From positions 62,001 to 126,000 of the forward strand of contig CAVVZJ010000002.1 in assembly GCA_963752755.1 (NCBI GenBank): a stretch of DNA of 64,000 bases, given 5' to 3'. Shown piece after piece: positions 58,275 through 64,000 of the stretch. How positions within the stretch are numbered: the stretch's first letter is position 1; the number at the start of each line of letters is the position of its first letter. The notes beneath the pieces were generated by a model. It ran no database searches. It was not told the origin of the DNA and saw only the letters and a program-made list of their open reading frames with translations. The DNA is from CAVVZJ01 sp963752755 (lineage in GTDB: Bacteria; Planctomycetota; Planctomycetia; Isosphaerales; Isosphaeraceae). Position numbers and translations under genes: made by a program.

Positions 58275-59045
58275 TCAGAAGACCTTGGCGAGCGTGCCGC
58301 CATCGACCACCAGCGTCTCGCCCGTGATGTAACTCCCGGCCTCGCTCGCCAGCAAGAGGGCCGGGCCGATCAACTCCGCCGTCTCGCCCCAGCGGCCGAG
58401 GGCCGTGCGTCGGGCGAACTCGGCTTGCTGGGCGTCGTTGAGCAGGCTGCGAGGCAGGTCGGTCAAAAAAGGACCGGGAGCGATCGCGTTGACAGTGATC
58501 CCGAACGGCCCCAGGTCGATCGCGCTGGCGCGGGTCAGTCCGATCAGGCCGCTCTTGGTGGCCGAATAGATGTCCCGACCGCCGGCCGAGCTGAGGCCGA
58601 GGATCGACGAGATGTTGATGATCCGGCCCCATCGGCGCTCCTTCATGGGCGGAACGAGGGCGCGGGTCAGGATCATGCACGAGCTGAGGTTCAGCTCCAG
58701 GAGGCGGTCCCAGTCCTCATCGCGGAGGGTGTCGATGGGCTGGGGGGTATTGCTGCCGGCGTTGTTGACGAGGATATCGATGTGCCCGAAGGTGCCCTGG
58801 GCCTCCTCGGCCAGTCGCCGTGCGTGACCGCGATGTGTGAGGTCGGCGACGAAATGGGCGACCCGGCAATCGTTGCCGTCGCGAATGCTGTCGGCGGCGG
58901 CGCGGAGTTCGTCCTCATGGCGGCTGGAGATCACCACATCGGCCCCGGCCTCGGCGAAGCCGCGGGCCATCGCCAGTCCGAGACCCTTGCTGCCTCCCGT
59001 CACGAGGGCCACGCGGCCCGCGAGATTGAACAATGGATGGCTCAT
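58275..59045 (-). CDS. short-chain dehydrogenase/reductase (SDR), FabG-like
   Basis: A 256-residue classical SDR. The NAD(P) motif is TGGSKGLGLAMARGF, followed by DILVNNAGSNTPQP, the catalytic Ser in IINISSILGLSS and Tyr-x-x-x-Lys in YSATKSG. The Arg in ISSRHEDEL hints at NADPH. The C-terminus ITGETLVVDGGTL is the usual SDR end. The substrate is open: sugar or polyol dehydrogenase-type enzymes and FabG-like ketoreductases look alike here. The ATG at 59045 has GGAGAG 8 nt upstream. It lies more than 20 kb from the ketosynthase cluster, so I do not assign it there. Confidence 0.92.
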   Translation of the reverse strand: MSHPLFNLAGRVALVTGGSKGLGLAMARGFAEAGADVVISSRHEDELRAAADSIRDGNDCRVAHFVADLTHRGHARRLAEEAQGTFGHIDILVNNAGSNTPQPIDTLRDEDWDRLLELNLSSCMILTRALVPPMKERRWGRIINISSILGLSSAGGRDIYSATKSGLIGLTRASAIDLGPFGITVNAIAPGPFLTDLPRSLLNDAQQAEFARRTALGRWGETAELIGPALLLASEAGSYITGETLVVDGGTLAKVF

Positions 59046-59167
59046 GGCGCGGTCTCTCCGGGGACCCAGTTTCGTACTTCCGAACCGCCGACCCATGGGC
59101 GGGTCGGGCCGTCATGAGCCCCAGCCTAGCGGAGAGATCGCTTTCGGGCGAGACCCGGGCGTGTTCC

Positions 59168-59572
59168 TCAACGCCAGACCCATTCCTCGACATCGGGTGC
59201 GATCCGCTCGGGACATCCCCGGAGGTCGTTCTGGAAGACCACCCGCTTGAAGACGTCATAGGGACAATGGACGCTGAACTTCAGGCGGATCAGATACCCA
59301 CCGGAGCCGACCCGGCGGGCCTGGAGGGCAACAGCCTCATCCCATTCCGGAACCTCCTCGTCCTGGAGCCGAAACCAGACCGTCTCACTCACGGGCGGAA
59401 GGGCCTCGGCTAGGAGCAAGGTACCACCCAGGCTCAGATTGAGAATCGTAGCGGAACAGGTGCGGTGTTGCTCGCCGTCATGCCAGCAGAGTTCCGCTTC
59501 GATCTTCTCGACCGAATATCGTCGTGACGATCGCCGGTCATCGAACTTGGTAGAGCGGCGACGAAGAAACAT
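59168..59572 (-). CDS. PilZ domain protein
   Basis: A 134-residue protein. The c-di-GMP-binding signature of PilZ domains is present: the arginine motif in DDRRSSRRYSVEK (residues 11-23) and NLSLGGTLL (about 45-53, the N/D-x-S-x-G-G element). The beta-barrel continues with ALQARRVGSGGYLIRLKF. It is a probable c-di-GMP receptor acting alone, with no catalytic domain. The SDR gene lies downstream on the same strand, 122 nt away. The start ATG at 59572 gives MFLRRRSTKFDDRRSS. Confidence 0.88.
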   Translation of the reverse strand: MFLRRRSTKFDDRRSSRRYSVEKIEAELCWHDGEQHRTCSATILNLSLGGTLLLAEALPPVSETVWFRLQDEEVPEWDEAVALQARRVGSGGYLIRLKFSVHCPYDVFKRVVFQNDLRGCPERIAPDVEEWVWR

Positions 59573-59807
59573 GAGCGTGGTTCCAGGGTTCCAGAGTTCC
59601 GACCTGACTCCAGTACCCTAGGTCATTTCTTGGGTGGAAGCATGCATTTTTTCCTCGGCTTCCCGGTTGCCCTGTTCGCCGCGTGAGGGCCGGGTTCAGA
59701 GGCGATTGGGGGCGGGTATCTCTGGTTGAGAAATGGGGATTGGCTCCGGTTCAAGGTGACCGGAGCCAGTCTCCGTTTCTCGGCCCGGAATGTTTCCGGA
59801 GAGCCGT

Positions 59808-61457
59808 TCAATTCCGCTGTCGATCGACGGCGCCACTGCTGATGGTCGCGGGCTCGACGGCTCGCCAGTGGTCGTCGGCTCGGGTCGTGGTGGGATGGCG
59901 GACCGGTGGGAGCGATCGGACGCGGGTCGGGTTGTCGAAGTCGGGGGCCGCGAGGAACAGGTCGTTGCCGGCCGCGGCTTGATCCATCTCGTAACCGGCC
60001 GTGCGCGGACCCTCGGAACCTGCGGCCTCGGGAGCGGCGGGCGCGGTCGCCTGTTCCGCCAGGTCAATGCCCGACGCCGGGGCCGCCTTCCAGCGATAGC
60101 GACGCTCCGGCGCGATCGACTCGGAGGCTTCTTGCTCCGAATCCTGGCTGGCGACCCGATCCACCTCGGGCAGGCGGACGCCCAGCATCTCGGGCGGGGG
60201 AATGGGCATGACTCGGGACTCGGCGACCTGCGGTGACTGGGCTCGGATCTTCGTGGCGTCAAGCGCTTCGCGACCACGGTCGTTGCGGGCGATGGCCTCA
60301 CGTTCGGAAAGGGATCGCGTGTCGTCGGTCGCGTAGCAGATCTGAAGCTTGTGGCGGTTCAGGAAGCGGTGGAGTGTACGGGGAGAGGCATACAGACCAT
60401 GACCGTAGTGGCCGTCGTTGAAGTCGCAGACGCCAGCCAGGCGGCCGTCCATCGTGAAGAGGCCGCCGCCGGAACGTCCCTGAAGCGGCGGGTGGGAGCA
60501 CTCGGTCCCCTCGTAAGCCTGCGACTGGAACCGGACCAGCGGGTTGGTGACGCGGGTCGTCCAGGCGGTGGCGTCGCGCCCTTCGGAGCAGCCGACCGTG
60601 TTGAGCTTCTGACCCTTCTGAGGCATCCAGCCCGGCGGTACGACCTTCGAAAAGGGCAACGACCGGCCGCCTGTTTTGACCCGGATCAGGCCGACGTCGC
60701 CGTCGAAGTCGTAGTCGATGACCTCGGCCGGGATGTTCGATTCGGAGGTCAAGACGTAGGGCGTTCGGTTCGGGGTATTGCTGTGACGAAGCCGGCCGTC
60801 GAAGAGGTCCACGACCACCTTCAGCGGGAACTTCGAGGGCGGCAACGGCCTGGCAAGCTCCTCGATGTGGAAGATGTGGGCGCAGGTGAGGATGATCGCT
60901 TCCTCGTCGTTGCTGTGAATGATGGTGCCGGAGCCGAAGCCGATCGAGGGACGGGGGCGGGAGAGATGGTTGTAAACCTTGATGCGGACGACGGTTTCCC
61001 ACGGGTCGAAGGTCTCGTCGGTGGAGGCGAGTTCCGGCTCGGCTTCCTCGCCGGGACCCTGGGCGCGGACGGTTGTGGGGCTCGGCTCGTCGGCCTGGGC
61101 GACGGTCGCGGCGGGCCGGTCGCGGTCCAGGCGGGCCTGGGCCTGCTTGTAGAGGTTCGCCAGATCCGAGGCGGGTCGATATCCGGAAACCCGGCCGAGT
61201 TCCCGGCCGCGGCGATCGACGAACACGAACGTCGGATAACCCGTGACCTTGTAGCGCGCGGCCACGTCGGGTTGCTCGTCCACGTCGATGGCGCGGATCG
61301 GGTAGCCCTTGCGCTGCAATTCCTGCAAGGCCGGCCGCATGGCCTGGCACGGACCGCACCAGGTCGCCGTGAAGTCCAGGATCAGGGGGGTATCGTTCTC
61401 GCCCACCTCGGCGCCGGTCGTGACGAGGAGGGTCAGGACGAGGATGGCGCTGGTCAT
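59808..61457 (-). CDS. thioredoxin-trypsin-like serine protease fusion protein
   Basis: A 549-residue protein with an N-terminal signal-type helix (MTSAILVLTLLVTTGAEV). A thioredoxin domain with the redox motif WCGPC at residues 33-37 and the cis-Pro in GYPTF (about 75) fills residues 20-110. After an acidic linker, a chymotrypsin/HtrA-like domain starts near 150. It has the catalytic His in LTCAHIF (about 194), Asp in DFDGDVGLIRV (about 254) and Ser in QGRSGGGLF (about 329). The last 150 residues are proline- and serine-rich and probably disordered. It should act in the periplasm. This domain pairing suggests oxidative protein quality control, which is inference. Confidence 0.88.
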   Translation of the reverse strand: MTSAILVLTLLVTTGAEVGENDTPLILDFTATWCGPCQAMRPALQELQRKGYPIRAIDVDEQPDVAARYKVTGYPTFVFVDRRGRELGRVSGYRPASDLANLYKQAQARLDRDRPAATVAQADEPSPTTVRAQGPGEEAEPELASTDETFDPWETVVRIKVYNHLSRPRPSIGFGSGTIIHSNDEEAIILTCAHIFHIEELARPLPPSKFPLKVVVDLFDGRLRHSNTPNRTPYVLTSESNIPAEVIDYDFDGDVGLIRVKTGGRSLPFSKVVPPGWMPQKGQKLNTVGCSEGRDATAWTTRVTNPLVRFQSQAYEGTECSHPPLQGRSGGGLFTMDGRLAGVCDFNDGHYGHGLYASPRTLHRFLNRHKLQICYATDDTRSLSEREAIARNDRGREALDATKIRAQSPQVAESRVMPIPPPEMLGVRLPEVDRVASQDSEQEASESIAPERRYRWKAAPASGIDLAEQATAPAAPEAAGSEGPRTAGYEMDQAAAGNDLFLAAPDFDNPTRVRSLPPVRHPTTTRADDHWRAVEPATISSGAVDRQRN

Positions 61458-62203
61458 GCCGCTTGGACTCCTTTCCTCGGGTTCGTCCCGTCAGGTGGCG
61501 TCATCGAGGTGTCGGACGCTAAGTTGGTCCCGGGCTCGAAGGCGCGCACGCAACGAATCCGCCCTCGCCCGCCGGAAGGCCGTTGACGGCCGGCGGGCAC
61601 GGACGAGGTTCGGGCCATCGGACGCAAGGTGCCGCGCCCGCAACCGATTCCGGCGCGGCGAGCCGCCCGCGAAGGCGACCGGCCGGCCGTTCCCGGAAGC
61701 GGAGGCGGCGTTGCCGATAGAAGGAGTGGCGGATTCTGGATGGGTGGACGAGCTTGCCGGGGTGGGATCCCGGCCCTTCCCTGGGCTGGCCTCGTGTCGG
61801 GGACCCGCCGGCCCCCCCTCGTGGGAGGCCGGTTCCCGACCGGCGTGGGGAAACCGGAGCCGGACCTGTCGTGACAGATCCGGAGCCGGGCCAGGCCGGG
61901 CGGTCCCGCGCTGACCGGTCTCGCTCCTTCCGTGGCCCCGTGCGGCCGGGCCCTCATGACCCGCCCGTTCCGATCGACGGATGGCGTCGCGTTCACCGCG
62001 GTGGGCCTCTTTCTACTCGGAGTCCGTCTGGCGTACCAGATCAGATTGTCGGCAAACTTCGCCGCCGACTTTCGCCGAATTCGGCCCTTTTCCCGGCCGC
62101 AATCCGGCCCGCCCCTGCGCCATCGTCAGGCGCCGCGAGGACGGTCGTGGAACGCTCCGGTTTTGTCGGTGTTGACGTTCCATTCCGGCCTGTGGGCCGA
62201 AGG
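61458..62203. other. intergenic region, 746 bp, no gene supported
   Basis: It lies between the VWA gene and the thioredoxin-protease gene, both on the minus strand. It holds only low-complexity open frames rich in Arg, Pro and Gly. Short GC palindromes occur (for example the CCGGAGCCGG pair near 61850-61900). The promoter for the protease gene should be here, and GAAAGGAG at about 61467 is its ribosome-binding site. I see no repeat-family copy. Confidence 0.4.
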
Positions 62204-63265
62204 TCAGTCCGTTCCGTTCGGGGACTCCCGGCCGGCGCGGTAGGACCGCACATTGACATGGCGGTACGTGCCGCCGGAGTCGGCCGCAAGTTCCTGGAGG
62301 GGCGTCACGCCGCCGGCTGGAGGCGGGCCACTGCCAAACTCGATGGCGTGGACGCGCGATTCGCCGACCTCATCGCGAAGGATCTTCACGTCGTCGTAAG
62401 TCAGTTCCTGGCCGTCGGTGAGGAGGAAGACGACCTCGGGGTGGAAGTCGAGCGAGGTTTCCAGGGCCAGGCGGGGCCGGGTGCCGCCGTCGGGTCGGAT
62501 GGCGGCCAGGCGGGTGCGCACCCGGTCCTTGTTGGCGGCGGTGGCGGGCATCAGGCCGGAACGGCCAGAGGCGTCGGGGAAGACGTTCGGGTTCAGGTTA
62601 TAGAAGACGACGGCGAACCGAGCATCCGGCGGCAACTGGCCGAGGCTGGCAAGCAGCTCGCGCTTGGCCAGGTCGAGGGCGCGGTCGTTGATCATGCTGC
62701 CCGAGCAGTCGATGACGTAGGCGAACGACCCGGCTCGCTCGCGGGCGCCGAAGAACTCGGTGGCCGGCCCGATGCCGCGGCCGATCCCGCCGCCGGAGCC
62801 GCCCCCCGAGCCGCCGCCACCGCCGGCGCCTGGGCCTGTTGACAGGCCCAGGCCGCTTGTCGCTGGCCCGGGCAGTGCACCGGGCGCCGACTCGACAGGC
62901 GGCGCCGTGGGCAGGATCTCGCTCAGGATCGCCTCGGCCGTGGCCTCGGCCGAGTCCGGCTGCGTTGCGTGCCGCGGCTCGGGCTGAACGGCGACCGTCG
63001 GCGCCAGGGCATCACCCCCGATCTCCCCCGGTGCCCCACCACCCGATTCGGCCGGGGCCCGGTTATCGACCGGCCCGATCTCCGCATGCAGCACTCTCGG
63101 CCGGGGATGTTCCGAACGCGGCAAGGACGCCCCCACCGCCGCCAGGGTGGCCGCCACGACGAGCAAGAGCGCGTGGAACGTCGCCGAGCTTAACAAGGAA
63201 CGAGGGTCCGTCAGCGGCGAACGCTGCGAGGGTTGTCGGACTTCGAGCGAATGATCCAGTTTCAT
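62204..63265 (-). CDS. von Willebrand factor A (VWA) domain membrane protein
   Basis: A 353-residue protein. One membrane helix near the N-terminus (ATFHALLLVVAATLAAVGAS) precedes a long proline-rich and glycine-rich linker (GPGAGGGGGSGGGSGGGIGR). The VWA domain starts at SFAYVIDCSGSM, a full MIDAS motif (D-x-S-x-S), and continues with RFAVVFYNLNPNVFPD and VVFLLTDGQELTYDDVKIL. The ATG at 63265 overlaps the TGA of the preceding small ORF by 4 nt (ATGA), so translation is coupled. Similar planctomycete proteins are of unknown function; VWA domains bind proteins through a metal ion. Confidence 0.9.
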   Translation of the reverse strand: MKLDHSLEVRQPSQRSPLTDPRSLLSSATFHALLLVVAATLAAVGASLPRSEHPRPRVLHAEIGPVDNRAPAESGGGAPGEIGGDALAPTVAVQPEPRHATQPDSAEATAEAILSEILPTAPPVESAPGALPGPATSGLGLSTGPGAGGGGGSGGGSGGGIGRGIGPATEFFGARERAGSFAYVIDCSGSMINDRALDLAKRELLASLGQLPPDARFAVVFYNLNPNVFPDASGRSGLMPATAANKDRVRTRLAAIRPDGGTRPRLALETSLDFHPEVVFLLTDGQELTYDDVKILRDEVGESRVHAIEFGSGPPPAGGVTPLQELAADSGGTYRHVNVRSYRAGRESPNGTD

Positions 63266-63648
63266 CCAGAATCCTTCCAGAGACAGGACGCATATCCCAG
63301 CACGACCTCGCCCGCGTTCGTGGCCGTCGGTGTCGGCCTCCAGCCTCGCTCCAACCGCGCTTCCAGCAACTCGCCCGGCAAGGGGCGATGGTCCCAGACG
63401 GCGACCGCCGTCACAACGCCGAATCAGGTGCAGTCATAGGCAAGAAAGAGGCCATCGGCAAACGGCACGAGGATGTCGTGACTGTATTCATCCTGTGTCA
63501 CCAGGTCGATCGGCGCCCGCGGCGGCTCAAGTTTCCGGAGCCAGTCGAGTGCCTGCTTGATCGATGTCTGTCTCGCCAGGGCCGACGCGATCGGCTCGAA
63601 CGCCTCCGGTGCGAGGTGGGCCCGGTTCTCAATGGGGAAGTCGAGCAT
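63262..63648 (-). CDS. small protein interrupted by an in-frame TGA
   Basis: The ATG at 63648 has GGAG 8 nt upstream. A 74-residue frame (with LVTQDEYSHDILVPFADGLF and LAYDCT) ends at a TGA at 63424-63426. The same frame then stays open: FGVVTAVAVWDHRPLPGELL through to GYASCLWKDSG, ending at a TGA that overlaps the VWA start by 4 nt. The two halves read as one globular protein of about 128 residues, so the TGA may be a base-call error or a nonsense mutation. Otherwise a second ORF could start at the GTG at 63414 (50 residues). The function is unknown. Confidence 0.6.
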
Positions 63649-63731
63649 CAGGCAAGCTCCGACGGAATGGCCTCAACCCTCCGAGGCGAGAGCACCGAAG
63701 TTTGCGTTCTCTCTTCCTTTACGGAGTTCGA

Positions 63732-64000
63732 TCAGGAGGAGGTCGCTCCATCCCCATTTTTCGCGTTCGCGTCGTCTTCTTCCAGGAAGTTGGTGGCGCC
63801 ACGAGGCGGCCGGCTCGTCGGCGTACGTGCTTGAATCTGAAGCCAGGCCATCAGGAGGGCCAGACTGGCCACGACCGAAACCCCGGCCGTCCAGTAAAGC
63901 CAGCTCGGGAGCTGGACCGAACCCACCTCCTTCGCTGGAGGCCGGAGGAGCCGGGGCGGCGACCCACCAACGACCAGGGGGGCCAGTCGGGGGCCGTCGC
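63732..64000 (-). CDS. membrane protein of unknown function, 5' part outside the window
   Basis: The frame is open to the window edge and ends at a TGA at 63732-63734. The visible part has a proline-rich stretch (GGSPPRLLRPPAKEVGS), one membrane helix (WLYWTAGVSVVASLALLMAW), and a polar tail TSRPPRGATNFLEEDDANAK. A GTG at 63926 lies too close to its AAGGAG to be the start, so translation probably begins beyond position 64000. The family is not recognised. Confidence 0.5.
   Translation of the reverse strand, partial: DGPRLAPLVVGGSPPRLLRPPAKEVGSVQLPSWLYWTAGVSVVASLALLMAWLQIQARTPTSRPPRGATNFLEEDDANAKNGDGATSS

Noticed and set aside
58275..59045. The SDR as the missing ketoreductase of the ketosynthase cluster
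   Set aside because: It is over 20 kb away, in a different neighbourhood with FkbM and PilZ genes; its substrate cannot be read from sequence.
61454..61996. A 180-codon minus-strand frame upstream of the thioredoxin-protease gene
   Set aside because: Composition is Arg/Pro/Gly with no hydrophobic core, and it overlaps the protease start and ribosome-binding site.
1..64000. CRISPR arrays, insertion sequences, prophage, tRNA or rRNA genes
   Set aside because: No regularly spaced repeats, no transposase, integrase or phage proteins, and no tRNA or rRNA signatures were seen on either strand.

Overview
This is a 64 kb piece of very GC-rich bacterial chromosome. The gene content points to a planctomycete, most likely of the Isosphaeraceae; that is an inference from content. 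The marks are the C-terminal end of a DUF1501 protein at the left edge, a DUF1549/DUF1553 protein with CX4CH and CxxCH motifs (54736-57216), a DUF1571 lipoprotein, a Ser/Thr kinase with a PP2C phosphatase, a VWA protein with a glycine-rich linker, and many secreted proteins of unknown function. There are no rRNA or tRNA genes, CRISPR arrays, integrases, transposases or phage genes. It reads as ordinary chromosome rather than a mobile island.

Layout. Positions 1-5943 are mostly minus-strand: RHH-like protein, kinase, PP2C, LmbE-type deacetylase, a secreted mutarotase-like protein and a phosphoesterase. Positions 6106-23063 are plus-strand: a very large membrane protein, a CxxCH/prenyltransferase-like-repeat protein, an Lhr-type helicase, an LpxH-like hydrolase, a fatty-acid desaturase, class II fumarase, a membrane-anchored charged protein, a secreted HExxH peptidase and a coiled-coil membrane protein. 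Positions 23197-36828 are minus-strand: a small charged protein, hydrolase, enolase-superfamily enzyme, NicO-type transporter and response regulator, the DUF1571 protein, then a lipid or polyketide-type cluster (GH3-type acyl ligase, alpha/beta hydrolase, ketosynthase, ketosynthase-like partner, dehydratase, ACP, dehydratase). Positions 37223-53340 are mixed: beta-propeller protein, M28 and M20 peptidases, EF-P, methyltransferases, serine acetyltransferase, APC transporter, nucleoside phosphorylase and GH13 amylase. Positions 53341-64000 hold a methyltransferase, the DUF1549/1553 protein, FkbM methyltransferase, SDR, PilZ protein, a thioredoxin-trypsin fusion and a VWA protein with a small coupled ORF.

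The most interesting system is the minus-strand cluster 29067-36828. It pairs a ketosynthase with an intact Cys-His-His set with a second ketosynthase-like protein in which the catalytic Cys is Glu and one catalytic His is Asn. They sit with two FabZ-like dehydratases and an ACP about 130 residues long. This is the architecture of a KS/chain-length-factor system, here linked to an acyl-activating GH3-type enzyme. A second novel-looking signal is a repeat family of about 255 bp. Four copies start 30-46 nt after the stop codon of a plus-strand gene, always in the same orientation, and open with a sequence resembling an extended -10 promoter; a fifth, partial copy lies at 54565-54735.

Caution on sequence quality: at least 17 otherwise well-conserved genes are broken by one or more frameshifts, with both apparent insertions and deletions, many near C or G runs. 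I read these as assembly indels, not as pseudogenes or programmed frameshifts. Broken genes are given as single spans, with approximate shift positions in the evidence.
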